A DNA stretch of 64,000 nucleotides from G963674665 sp963674665 (GTDB lineage: Bacteria > Desulfobacterota > Desulfovibrionia > Desulfovibrionales > Desulfovibrionaceae). Position numbers and translations under genes: made by a program. The stretch lies in the NCBI GenBank assembly GCA_963674665.2, contig CAXXPL010000010.1:62001-126000 (forward strand), given 5' to 3'. The notes under the pieces are model-generated. The model was not told where the DNA came from. It saw only the letters and a list, made by a program, of their open reading frames with translations, and made no database searches. Below are positions 8,732 through 17,701 of this stretch, in pieces (the first letter of the stretch is position 1; every line of letters begins with the position of its first letter).

Positions 8732-10603
8732 GTGTGCCAGGCATGGCGCGGATCTAGGAGGTGGAAGTCCTCTCCAGGCCCTGATGGTGGGAACTGGTAG
8801 CCGAAGGCAACTGCGTCGTCGCGAGGCGGGGTGGGGAGGAAGCTGGAGGCAAAAGTCGGACTCGACGAACAGAAATCGGATATAAGGCCGGTACAACTGG
8901 GTAATTCGGCATTGGACGAAGACGCCCCATAACCATTCGGAAGTTGTACAGGTAAATCCGGCGAGGCCCGACGGAAAGAGTCGCGTCTTACCCTGGGAGA
9001 TCTCATTGCCTGTCGGGACGATCCCGACTACCTGGACGGCGATGTCCGGGGATGGGCCATGAGAAGTCAGCAGAGGCCATAGTAGTCCGTTTCCTTGGCG
9101 GGCAAAGGGCCGAATCTTTTGACCAAGGAGTAGTCGCTGACGACTCGACGAGCGTGGGACGCCAGGAAAGGTGGGAGGTCACGCCTCGACACACCCGGTA
9201 AAGGCGGAACCGGAACTGGGCACATCGAGGTACGCGAGCGCTCGCGGCGTTGGAAGGAGGACAAGCCTTGACGCAGTATCTCATGGAGTTGGTTTGCCAA
9301 CAGGCAAATCTCAATCAGGCCTTTAAACGGGTGAGAGCCAACAAGGGCGCGCCAGGAATCGACGGTATGACCGTTGATGATCTGTACGAATGGCTTTCAA
9401 CCAACAAAGACGAGTTGATTGCGAGTCTGCTTGAAGGTACCTACCGACCGCTTCCAGTTAAGGGAGTGCGAATCCCGAAACCGGGAGGTGGAGTGCGACA
9501 GCTGGGCATTCCAACGGTGCGGGATCGTTTGGTGCAACAGGCCTTCTTGCAGGTGCTCACACCCATTCTCGATCCGTTGTTCTCGGAATCGAGTTTTGGG
9601 TTCCGTCCAAGTCGGGGCGCTCATGACGCTCTTGTTCAGGCACAACGATTCGTTGAGGACGGCCGTACCATAGTGGTGGACATGGATTTGGAGAAGTTCT
9701 TCGACCGTGTAAACCACGATATTTTGATGGCACGGCTGGCCCGTCACGTCAAAGACAAACGTGTCCTGTGGATCACCCGAGCCTTTTTAAACTCGGGCAT
9801 GATGCAAGACGGAGTGTGCGTAGCGCGTGAGGAAGGGACTCCGCAAGGTGGTCCTCTGTCCCCGTTGCTTGCTAATCTGCTTCTTGATGACCTGGACAAG
9901 GAACTCGAACGTCGCGGTCACTGTTTCTGTCGGTATGCTGATGACTGCAACATTTATGTGCAGAGCATCAAGGCCGGTGAAAGAGTGATGGAATCGGTTA
10001 CGCGTTTTCTGGAGAAACGACTTAAGCTAAAGGTCAATCAAGAGAAAAGTGCCGTGGATCATGTGAGTAACCGTAAGTTTCTGGGGTACCGTCTTCTGGG
10101 AAGTGGATGACTGGTCCTAGCACCCCAGAGTCTGGTCAGGTTCAAGAATCAAATACGTTGGATATTGAAACGTAACAGGCCGATGTCTTTCGAAGAAAGA
10201 ATACGTCGTCTCAACTCGTACTGTATCGGATGGCTGGGGTATTTCCAGCTTGCGAAGTGCAAAAGCTTCCTCCAGGAGATGGAAGGGTGGATACGACGGA
10301 AACTACGTTGCGCACGCCTGAAGCAATGCAAGCGGGTTAAGACTTTGGCTGAATTCTTCATAAGTCTCGGTGTGAAAGAGTTCGGCGCATGGATGCAGGC
10401 TCTGTCGGGAAAAGGGTGGTGGAGAATGTCCAGAACCCAGACAGCGCATCAGGCAATGAACAATGAATGGTTCAGAAATCAAGGACTCGTCAGCCTGATA
10501 GGAAGATACCAAGTGTTACAAGTCAAAAGAAACCGCCGTGGTACCGAGCAGGTATGCCCGGTGGTGTGAGAGGGGGAAACCGCGAGGAATCCCCCTACTC
10601 GAT
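8732..10603 (+). mobile_element. Group II intron inserted behind a terminator
   Basis: The 5' end reads GTGTGCCAGGCATGGC followed by a GGTGGAAGTCC block, as in bacterial group II introns. At the 3' end a domain V-like hairpin (ACCGCCGTGG...CCCGGTGGTGTGAG, about 10532-10570) is followed by a domain VI-like stem (GGGGG...CCCCC) and the end CTACTCGAT. The intron-encoded reverse transcriptase sits between them. Placement just after a terminator hairpin is the habit of class C introns, but I could not assign the class from RNA structure. Ends are good to within a few bases at the 5' side and less sure at the 3' side. Confidence 0.8.
9268..10569 (+). pseudogene. Group II intron reverse transcriptase/maturase with internal stop
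   Basis: The protein copies the intron RNA into DNA and helps splicing. Visible are the N-terminal RT0 region (NKGAPGIDGMTVDDL), the RT core with FSESSFGFRPSRGAHDAL, TPQGGPLSPLLANLLL and the catalytic YADD (CRYADDCNIYV), and the GIIM maturase region (RLNSYCIGWLGYFQLAKCKS). TTG at 9268 is chosen for GGAAGGAGGACAAGCC upstream. A TGA at 10108-10110 interrupts the frame where Trp (TGG) would fit, splitting the protein after the RT core; the rest continues in the same frame. The copy is probably splicing-defective unless the stop is a sequence error. Confidence 0.88.
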
Positions 10604-10646
10604 TTATAGCCATTTATTTCCGGTGAAAATCCATGGACGTCTTTGT

Positions 10647-10877
10647 TATTCCAATTCCATATCAAACAAGCCATTATGTTTGATATGGAATTGGAATACG
10701 CGCCAGGACGGCGCGCTAGAAATGCATAGTATTTCGCCGAGAAAGACGAAACCACGCTTTCGTCTTTCTCGGTCAATCAAAACCGCATGGAAGTGGTTTT
10801 GATTGAAAATTGGAATTAGATAATTTTCAGGGGAAGTATATTTTAAGAAAGCTTTCCCCCCGGGATAAAAAGCCCGG
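10647..10877. repeat. Cluster of stacked perfect hairpins
   Basis: Within 231 bases there are at least five hairpins in a row: a perfect 22-bp stem (10647-10668 with 10677-10698, loop AGCCATTA), CGCGCC/GGCGCG at 10699/10110+600 (10699-10704 with 10710-10715), a perfect 15-bp stem (10737-10751 with 10758-10772), a 12-bp stem extendable to 14 (10773-10784 with 10795-10806), a 7-bp stem (10805-10811 with 10822-10828) and a weaker CCGGG/CCCGG at 10860/10873. No gene is visible here. The stretch lies between the intron end and the next gene (10976), and accounts for most of that 370-base gap. Confidence 0.8.
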
Positions 10878-10975
10878 ACCAATGTAAAATAATTTCACAT
10901 TTCCCCTAAAGGGATAGCCGGTGTCCGCCGATACAAGTTTTGAGGCCTCACTGTCGCGGGCTCGAGAGGTGCGTC

Positions 10976-11824
10976 ATGCAGATCAACGGATACTCGGCAT
11001 ATTTCAATTTCGGGGACTACGGGACAGGCTCGTCCTTTTCCACGTCCCTCGGCTCGTCCGGCCAGGACAGCGCCCACCAGGTTTCCGTCAGGAACAGGGA
11101 CACCTCCGGCATCAACGACACCTTTGCCCAGGACATAGTCTCCAGGATACAGGCCACCTCCACCCAAAGCACTGACAGTGAAACCACCGACGTCGAAACC
11201 GCTGGCGATTCCTCGGCCAATACCACTGAGTTGCAGGAGTCGCTCTCCCGCGCCATGGACTACATGCGGGAGAACTTCGGAGATGCGGCCGCCCAGGCTG
11301 CCATGGGGCTGGTCTACAAGGCCGTGGGCAACGGCGAGGTCACCGAGGAGAACCTGGGCAACGGCCTTCTGCAGGCCATCAAGTTCGTGGACAAGAATTT
11401 TGGATTCGCGGCAGGGGACCAGGTCATCTCCTTTTTCAACAGCGATCTGAACAAATCCATCAACGAGTATTTCGACAACGGGATGATGGAAGTGTTCTAC
11501 GCCTCATCTCCCGGCTCCACGTCGGCCCAAGGGCAGGTCATGGATCAGACCCTGAGTTCCCTGGCCGGAGAGTTCGGAGAAGAGGCGGCCAACACTCTCA
11601 TGGAGCTTTTCACCAAGGCCCTTGAGCAGGGTTCCGGCCCTTACGACTCCCTGCGCAACGCGGTTGACGGCACAGCCGCCCATCTGGCCGGGCAGTACGG
11701 CGGCGACGCGTCCCAGTATGCAACCATGCTTAGCGGCACGATGTCGTCCCTTCTCCAGGGGGGGGAGTCTCCGGGCACCACCGCATACTCCCAGATTGGT
11801 ACCCAGCTCGACCTGCAGGTCTGA
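10976..11824 (+). CDS. Hypothetical protein, helical, Ser/Thr-rich
   Basis: A 282-residue protein of no recognised family. It begins MQINGYSAYFNFGDYGTG, with an N-terminal low-complexity Ser/Thr/Gly region (residues 1-85) followed by a helical region containing two related segments (LSRAMDYMRENFGDAAAQAA near residue 95 and LSSLAGEFGEEAANTLMELF near 200), suggesting an internal duplication. No signal peptide or membrane span is seen. The ATG at 10976 has GAGAGGTGCGTC upstream; the frame is open 12 codons further. The opening resembles that of flagellar-type small proteins only loosely. Confidence 0.75.
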   Translation: MQINGYSAYFNFGDYGTGSSFSTSLGSSGQDSAHQVSVRNRDTSGINDTFAQDIVSRIQATSTQSTDSETTDVETAGDSSANTTELQESLSRAMDYMRENFGDAAAQAAMGLVYKAVGNGEVTEENLGNGLLQAIKFVDKNFGFAAGDQVISFFNSDLNKSINEYFDNGMMEVFYASSPGSTSAQGQVMDQTLSSLAGEFGEEAANTLMELFTKALEQGSGPYDSLRNAVDGTAAHLAGQYGGDASQYATMLSGTMSSLLQGGESPGTTAYSQIGTQLDLQV

Positions 11825-11881
11825 GCCGGGGCAATCCGGGCCGAATCCTGTCATTCCATTTCGGATATCAGCCAAGGGGGG

Positions 11882-11918
11882 ACGGGGAGGAGCTTTTCAC
11901 TGGAAAGTTTCTCCCCGT
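11882..11918. terminator. Two-way terminator between convergent genes
   Basis: ACGGGGAG at 11882 pairs with CTCCCCGT at 11911, with further pairing of CTTTTC and GAAAG inside, followed by TTT. It separates the hypothetical gene from the convergent regulator gene. Confidence 0.65.
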
Positions 11919-11951
11919 TTGACGTTCTGTTTTCCGTCAGGAAGAGAAGGG

Positions 11952-12920
11952 TCAGATCTTGTCGCGCATCTGTTTGATAAAGGTGTACAGGTTTGCGGTT
12001 GGAAGGTTGCGGCCGTTGACCGTAAAGGAGAACAGCAGCGCCACCTTGTTGCCCTTGGGCGTCTCCACGGCGTCCACCACCAGCTCATACCTTGAAGGGC
12101 GAATGACGTCCTCCTGCTCCAGCACCAACACCCATCCGTCCCCGGCCCGGCTCCATGACTCGATGAAGCCGTGAGGCGCCGGAAAGGCCTTCCTGTGCAT
12201 GGCACTGAAATCAAGCAGGCAAAAGCTGCCCTCGCCCTTTCCGGCGATGCCGAGATAGTCCCCTGTCTGGGAACGGATCACCAGGGGCGTTTTCAGGAGC
12301 GATTCCGGCGGAAGATCGTCCTTGGCCGGTTTGGCGGCATCGGTTCCACTTTGGACCAGGTATTCGCTACGCCCTCCGTTGACGTTGCGCACGGTGATGC
12401 GGCGCGACGTGGGGGTGTCGGTTCGGGGCGCTTCCCGGGTCGGGAGCCATGTGAGGGCGCGCTTGATCTCCAGCACTCCTTTGGAAAAAGCGTCCTCCCG
12501 CGCCAGATGCAGGCTCAGAAAATCTCCCAGCATCTCCTGCAGGGTGTCGAGTTTGCGGTTGGCCTCCTGCTGCGTGCTGGTGAAGCTCTCGAAGGCCAGG
12601 ACCACCCGCTCCAGCATGACTACGGTGGATTCGGCCTTGTCGGCGACAGTGGCGGGAGGCTGCGTTTTTCCACGTACCGGCTTGTACTCGGGAAAATGCT
12701 CCCCAAGGTGGCTGCGCGTTTCCTCCACGGAGAGATCCCGCTTGAAGCATCGTCGGATATGCTCGCAGATCTCCAGGGCCTGGGGCCTGAAGCGTATGGG
12801 CTTGCCCATGCTGAAGGGGGGGAAGAATTCGGGAAATTTGCGGCGATAACTCTTGATGGTGGTTTCGGAGACGCCGACATGCCGGGCCAGATCCCTGTGC
12901 GTTACGCTATCGTCACCCAT
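11952..12920 (-). CDS. MerR-like HTH protein with unknown C-terminal domain
   Basis: A 322-residue likely DNA-binding protein. The N-terminus (THRDLARHVGVSETTIKSYRR, about residues 7-27) is a MerR-type helix-turn-helix, continuing into a wing with GKPIRFRPQALEICEHIRR. A coiled-coil-like stretch follows (about 95-150), then a C-terminal half with beta-rich sequence (PLVIRSQTGDYLGIAGKG) that I do not recognise. ATG at 12920 is chosen for GGAGAATACG upstream. It is divergent from the TRAP receptor gene at 13211 and could regulate it; that is inference from position. Confidence 0.75.
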   Translation of the reverse strand: MGDDSVTHRDLARHVGVSETTIKSYRRKFPEFFPPFSMGKPIRFRPQALEICEHIRRCFKRDLSVEETRSHLGEHFPEYKPVRGKTQPPATVADKAESTVVMLERVVLAFESFTSTQQEANRKLDTLQEMLGDFLSLHLAREDAFSKGVLEIKRALTWLPTREAPRTDTPTSRRITVRNVNGGRSEYLVQSGTDAAKPAKDDLPPESLLKTPLVIRSQTGDYLGIAGKGEGSFCLLDFSAMHRKAFPAPHGFIESWSRAGDGWVLVLEQEDVIRPSRYELVVDAVETPKGNKVALLFSFTVNGRNLPTANLYTFIKQMRDKI

Positions 12921-13210
12921 CGTATTCTCCAAACAACCTGTTTTGATTAACTTATCAACAGTCGGTAAACGTCCTTCCCAGGTTTGTCAAGCCACGCTTC
13001 GTATGAACCTTGCAGAAGTCCTCTAAATGGAATACAGGAATGCATCTGTCTTCTGATCAGACTACCTGCGTCATTCCTGAAATATCCGAGAACCACCTCT
13101 ATATTGATGAGGTATTCCAGCGGAATACTTTCAGACAGCCGCAGCCCATACATCGGGCCATTTTGGGGGCACCCCGATGTTACCCTGACAACACGCCTTC
13201 GGAGGTTCTA

Positions 13211-14200
13211 ATGCGCAACATATATAGTGTTCCGCTGCTGTTGCTCGCCCTTGTCGCCCTTTGGGGAACTCTTCCCGCGCACTCCGCCACCACAACCGTC
13301 AAGCTGGGCATTGTTACAACGCCTGGATCCGCGCAATACCTGTGCGCGGAAAAGTTCGCCGAATTCGTGGGCCAGCGCAGCGGCGGTGAATACGAGATCA
13401 AGGTGTTCCATTCCGGAAGTCTGGGTACGGAAACAGAGATTCTGCAACAAATTCAGATGAACGCCCTGCAAATGGGCATAATCACCCTGGGCCCCTTTGA
13501 CGTGTTCGTGCCCGAGGTCAAGGTTGTGGCCTTTCCCTTCCTGTTCAAGGACTATGATCAGGTGGACGCCATACTCGACGGCGAGTTAGGGCAGCGCATT
13601 CTGGACAGCCTGGCCATCGCGGGGTTCAAGGGTCTGGCTTTTTCCGAGAACGGATTCCGCAACCTCACCAACAGCAGGCATCCGGTAACCACTGTGGAAG
13701 ATGTCAACGGCTTGAAAATCAGGGTAATGGAGTCCGAACTGCACAAGGAGCTCTGGCGCACCCTGGGGGCCAACCCCACTCCCATGGGCTGGCCCATATA
13801 CACGGAGCTTCAGCAGGGTACCATCGACGGGCAGGAAAACCCTCTTTCCGTCATCGTGGTCTACAAGCTCTACGAGGTGCAGAAGCATCTCACCCTTACG
13901 GGGCACGTGTACTCGGCGCATATCAATGTTTCCAACCTGGATTGGTTCGGCAAGCTCGGCAAGGACACCCAGGAGATGTTCATCAAGGCTGCCCGCGACG
14001 CGGCGGCGTATCAGCGTGCCTGGAACCGCGAGAACGAGGCCAGGTTTCTGGAGACCTTGAAAAAAGAGGGCATGCAGGTTGTGGAGAGGCCGGACCAGGC
14101 TGCATTCAGGAAGCGTGCCGAACAGCTGCGCGAATCGTCCATGTTCAAGGACCCCAAGGTTGCGAAACTGCTCGATGCCTTCATCGAGACGACAAAATAG
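13211..14200 (+). CDS. TRAP transporter solute receptor, DctP family
   Basis: A 329-residue periplasmic binding protein that captures an organic acid and delivers it to a TRAP permease. Residues 1-24 (MRNIYSVPLLLLALVALWG...HSA) are a signal peptide. The family motifs are present: the N-terminal VKLGIVTTPGSAQYLCAEKF, SENGFRNLTNSRHPV and the substrate-carboxylate Arg in GLKIRVMES, and the PIYTELQQGTIDGQENPL block. ATG at 13211 has GGAGGTTCTA before it; the frame is open upstream to 13010 without a signal peptide at that start. No DctQ or DctM gene is adjacent, so it is an orphan receptor. Confidence 0.92.
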   Translation: MRNIYSVPLLLLALVALWGTLPAHSATTTVKLGIVTTPGSAQYLCAEKFAEFVGQRSGGEYEIKVFHSGSLGTETEILQQIQMNALQMGIITLGPFDVFVPEVKVVAFPFLFKDYDQVDAILDGELGQRILDSLAIAGFKGLAFSENGFRNLTNSRHPVTTVEDVNGLKIRVMESELHKELWRTLGANPTPMGWPIYTELQQGTIDGQENPLSVIVVYKLYEVQKHLTLTGHVYSAHINVSNLDWFGKLGKDTQEMFIKAARDAAAYQRAWNRENEARFLETLKKEGMQVVERPDQAAFRKRAEQLRESSMFKDPKVAKLLDAFIETTK

Positions 14201-14400
14201 CGCGACGTCATGAAGACAGCTGACGCGCCTGAAAGGGTCTGGTTGCAGGAAATGACCAAATTGTAATGTTACGCCCCTCGACTGGTCGCGCACCTGTCTT
14301 GTATACATTTTGCCCAGTGCCGGAAATTTCCTACATGTTTCGGCCCCATTGTTTTTTTTGACAAAAATCAATTTAGGACGACTTTTTTCTAGAAAAAACC

Positions 14401-14432
14401 TAGACAAAAAAGATTCGATAGTCTAGTATGAT
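14401..14432 (+). promoter_or_regulatory. Possible sigma-70 promoter of the M23 gene
   Basis: TAGACA at 14401 is separated by 17 bases from TAGTAT at 14424, within an AT-rich stretch upstream of the peptidase gene. The match is moderate and the assignment is tentative. Confidence 0.35.
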
Positions 14433-14482
14433 ACACGTACTCCGCTCCTTTTTGTTAATGAATCAGTGACATTAGAGCTCTG

Positions 14483-16183
14483 ATGGGCTACCTGGATTTA
14501 CGTATGAAAAATAGCCAGCCCGGCTGGAAAGTCAAAGATCTGCTGAGTTCCCCCACCCGCCGTTTGATTTCGGGTGGCGCCCTTTGTCTCATCATCGTAT
14601 TGCTCTGCTTGACGCTGATTCCCATGAATCAACAGGATCAAGGCCCGGAGCGAGGCACGCAAGTCTCCAGCCACTATCGGCCGGCGGAAAAAACTTCTGC
14701 GCAATCCCCTGACAATCGCATGGTATCCGACGACACCCCTCCGAAAGGGTTCGTCTCCGCAACCTTGATCGGCGGACCCAGCCAGGCCGGCAGATTGATG
14801 CCCGGATGGGATCTTCGACCGTTCTTCGATTCCAAGCTGGAACTGTTGGCCGATCAGGCCGATTCAGACCATTTCGCGTTTGAAGACGCCCATGCGTCTA
14901 CCGAAAGGGTGAAGGAAAAGAACCAGCGGCTGGCCAGGTTGAAAAAGCGTCTGGCCGCCGTGCGCAAGAGCATGGGCGGCAGAAGGAGCTTGCCGGAAGT
15001 AGAGGCTCTTGCCCAGGACAGCCCCGCCAAGGAGCCGGTACCCGAAGGCACCGTGACCAAGGCCGTGATCAACCCGGGCGACACCATCACCGTGATGTTG
15101 AAGGATTACCTGGACGCCGCGGCGGTCAAGCGCTTCGAGACCGCTTGCGAGGGTGTTTTCCCCCTGCGCCAACTGCGTGCCGGCCACTCCTACGCCATCA
15201 CTGTCTGGCAGGGGCAGCTCAAGCGCTTCGAGTACGACATCACTAAAGAGCGTAAGCTGCTCGTCGATTGCGTTGACAACGACTTCACTGCCCGAGAAAA
15301 AGAACTCGAATTCAAGATGTACACCGAACGTCTTTCCGGCTCCATCAGCCTGAGCCTGTTCGGCGCTGTGGAGCGCCTCAACGAGGGTGGCGAGCTGGCC
15401 ATGAAGCTGGCCGACATCTTTGGCTGGGAAATCGATTTCATCCGTGACATCCGCGTGGGAGACTCTTTCAAGGTCCTGGTGGAAAAGCGCATGCGAAACG
15501 GCAAGCGCCTGGGCTACGGCAGTATCCTGGCCGCGGAGTTCGTGAACCAGGGCGTACCCTACAGGGCATTTCTGTTCCACGACGAGGAAGGCAACCCGGG
15601 GTATTACGACGAAAACGGCGGCAGCATGCGCAAGGCGTTTCTCAAGGCCCCCATGGATTTCACGCGCATCTCCTCGGACTTCTCCTGGCGTCGTCTGCAT
15701 CCCATTTTAGGCAGGTACCGCCCCCATCCGGGTATCGACTATGCCGCGCCCACCGGCACCCCCATCAAGGCCGTTGGCAGCGGCACCGTCACTTTCAAGG
15801 GCTGGATGCGCGGCGGCGGCAACAGCATCAAGCTGCGCCACGCCAACCAGTACGAGACGATGTATATGCACATGAGCCGCTTCGCCTCTGGCATCAAGAA
15901 GGGAGCAAAAGTACAGCAGGGCGAGGTCATCGGCTATGTTGGCAGCACCGGTCTGGCCACCGGCCCGCACCTGGATTTCCGCATAAAGAGGAACGGTCAG
16001 TACCTCAACCCCCACAAGATGGAAAACCCCCGGGCCAAGGCGCTCACCGCCGGGTTGATGCCCGAATACCAGACCCGGGTGCGTAAGCTTGAAGCGTTGC
16101 TCGAGGACGAGAACTTCCAGCCCGTTCTCGACTTCGCCCTGGACAGCGCCCCCACCGGGCCATCCCTGTCCATGGCCGAGTAA
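14483..16183 (+). CDS. M23 family peptidase, membrane-anchored
   Basis: A 566-residue probable peptidoglycan endopeptidase. Residues 27-48 (RLISGGALCLIIVLLCLTLI) form a membrane anchor; the rest should face the periplasm. A coiled-coil segment (about 140-165) and an OapA-like middle region (about 185-390) come before the C-terminal lysostaphin-like domain. Zinc ligands are visible in HPGIDYA (His and Asp) and GPHLDFR (second His), with YMHMSRF between them. It resembles MepM/NlpD-type enzymes. The start is uncertain: ATG at 14483 lacks a clear ribosome site and ATG at 14504 is possible. Confidence 0.9.
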   Translation: MGYLDLRMKNSQPGWKVKDLLSSPTRRLISGGALCLIIVLLCLTLIPMNQQDQGPERGTQVSSHYRPAEKTSAQSPDNRMVSDDTPPKGFVSATLIGGPSQAGRLMPGWDLRPFFDSKLELLADQADSDHFAFEDAHASTERVKEKNQRLARLKKRLAAVRKSMGGRRSLPEVEALAQDSPAKEPVPEGTVTKAVINPGDTITVMLKDYLDAAAVKRFETACEGVFPLRQLRAGHSYAITVWQGQLKRFEYDITKERKLLVDCVDNDFTAREKELEFKMYTERLSGSISLSLFGAVERLNEGGELAMKLADIFGWEIDFIRDIRVGDSFKVLVEKRMRNGKRLGYGSILAAEFVNQGVPYRAFLFHDEEGNPGYYDENGGSMRKAFLKAPMDFTRISSDFSWRRLHPILGRYRPHPGIDYAAPTGTPIKAVGSGTVTFKGWMRGGGNSIKLRHANQYETMYMHMSRFASGIKKGAKVQQGEVIGYVGSTGLATGPHLDFRIKRNGQYLNPHKMENPRAKALTAGLMPEYQTRVRKLEALLEDENFQPVLDFALDSAPTGPSLSMAE

Positions 16184-16317
16184 TAGTTTTTCCAGACTTC
16201 CGTAACGTGATTCATATCGAGCTGAAGTGAAAGCTCTTGCGCTGCCGCCCCGAGCACTTTAGAGTGTCTTTTAGTCAGGGTGATGATGACGAACACCTAT
16301 AGCCAAGAGAGCGCGCC

Positions 16318-16977
16318 ATGAAACTGCGGATCGAGATCGCCGGTCAACTGGAGCGGATTATCGTCACCAGCCTTCCCAAACGCTTCATTGCCAAAATCTT
16401 CAGGCATTGTCTGGGCAAGAACAACACCCCTTACTTTGCCAACAACTGCTTCAAGGGTGTGCTCTACTTCGACTATGAATTCGCCATCAAGTTCGCGGAG
16501 AGCGTGGGCTACAGTTGGACCAACTGGCAGAATGTCCCCCCCCTGTACCAGACCTCGGGATATGTCTACGAACAATACCTGGACATCATGGTCAAGGCGG
16601 AGGGCAGCACCGAGATCTCCCTGACCATCTCCGACCTGGAGAGCGAAACCCGGGTGCTCGAGTTGGATAAGGCACTTGCGGCCCTGGGAGAGGATGACCT
16701 GTGCATCGTCCTGGGCGCCGTGGACAAGGGCTCGGAGTCCTGGGAGCTGGACATCGAAGGTCTCTTCGATTCCACCAAGCTGTTGGTCTCACTGGACAGC
16801 ATGGAAAATTTCCGCATGCAGGACAGCGTCATCACCGCCATAAGCTACGACGGCCGCCCCATGAGCCGCATCGAAGGCAAGCATACCGGCAAGAATATGA
16901 TCCCGCCGGTGATGTTCGCGCCGGATGGCCGGGAGCTCGACCTCCAGGACTTCCAGACCCTGGATATCGACATCTAG
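16318..16977 (+). CDS. Hypothetical protein
   Basis: A 219-residue cytoplasmic protein with no recognised family. It begins MKLRIEIAGQLERIIVTSLP and contains a Trp/Tyr-rich stretch (YSWTNWQNVPPLYQTSGYVY, about residues 63-82). The C-terminal 60 residues are beta-rich and acidic. No signal peptide, membrane segment or metal motif is seen. The ribosome site is weak (GAGAGCGCGCC). It is separated from the M23 gene by 134 bases and followed by a terminator hairpin, so it is a single-gene unit. Confidence 0.7.
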   Translation: MKLRIEIAGQLERIIVTSLPKRFIAKIFRHCLGKNNTPYFANNCFKGVLYFDYEFAIKFAESVGYSWTNWQNVPPLYQTSGYVYEQYLDIMVKAEGSTEISLTISDLESETRVLELDKALAALGEDDLCIVLGAVDKGSESWELDIEGLFDSTKLLVSLDSMENFRMQDSVITAISYDGRPMSRIEGKHTGKNMIPPVMFAPDGRELDLQDFQTLDIDI

Positions 16978-17023
16978 CGGCGTAATCTCTTTGCTCATCC
17001 CGCAAATGGAACGTGTTTTCCCA

Positions 17024-17052
17024 GGGGGACTCTTTTTGAGAAAGGGTCCCCC
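17024..17052. terminator. Terminator hairpin between convergent genes
   Basis: GGGGGAC at 17024 pairs with GTCCCCC at 17046, with CTTT/AAAG pairing inside, followed by CTTTCGATTTT. It belongs with the GC-run hairpins that recur through the window. Confidence 0.65.
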
Positions 17053-17121
17053 CTTTCGATTTTGGGAAAGGGACCGCATGGCAGGGGGGCGAGAGTGTCC
17101 CATGGATGCTTTCGCTTCGAC

Positions 17122-17481
17122 TCAGAATGTCCAGGTACTGAAGCCCATCTCGCTCATGCGGATGGCTTCCACCCCCTTCTCGAGTTTCCAGCTGTCCGGA
17201 AACGTCTCGTGATCGAGGTTCCTCGCCTTCACGCAGGGCAGGCATACGTTCACCGGTACCTTGGCGGCCATTATCACCCCAAGATACTGCATGAGCGTGT
17301 CACCGGTTGCTGCCCTGATGTTCTCGGCCAGGGTCATGTTGGCCAGGTACACGGCGTCGTCCACCAGGAAGATACTGACCTCGTGCCCCTCTTCCACGGC
17401 CCTTGAGGCGAACATCATTGCCCGTGTGGCGCGAACCGGATTTTCCGGCCCCGATGTGATGACGAACTGATATTTGCCCAT
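17122..17481 (-). CDS. DsrE-like protein
   Basis: A 119-residue protein of the DsrE/DsrF-like family, some members of which carry sulfur on a conserved cysteine. The typical opening KYQFVITSGPENPVRATRAM, the middle AVEEGHEVSIFLVDDAVYL and the cysteine motif NVCLPCVKARNL are all visible. ATG at 17481 is chosen because GGGAG lies seven bases upstream and the family usually starts here; the frame is open to 17568. It is a single gene converging on the hypothetical gene at 16318. The sulfur-carrier role is inferred from family membership. Confidence 0.85.
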   Translation of the reverse strand: MGKYQFVITSGPENPVRATRAMMFASRAVEEGHEVSIFLVDDAVYLANMTLAENIRAATGDTLMQYLGVIMAAKVPVNVCLPCVKARNLDHETFPDSWKLEKGVEAIRMSEMGFSTWTF

Positions 17482-17701
17482 GCTGGTCTCCCGGCTCCCG
17501 GCCCGAAGGACGATCACCGCGCCGGATATCCCTAGGCCGTCAAGGAGCTTTGCGGTTTGATTTTCCATGAGTTGTGCGCGGTATCATCGCCCCTCTACCT
17601 TGAGAGGGGGGAGACGTCATTGATGCGTATCAAGAAGGAAGTACGCCAAAGGGGGTCGTCCGCCAGACCGTCGGCTGACGAGAGCGCTGTCAGGAGAGAG
17701 A

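Noticed and set aside
10604..10880. Integron attC site or CRISPR array in the hairpin cluster
   Set aside because: The hairpins differ in sequence, have no repeat-spacer periodicity and lack the attC R and L box layout.
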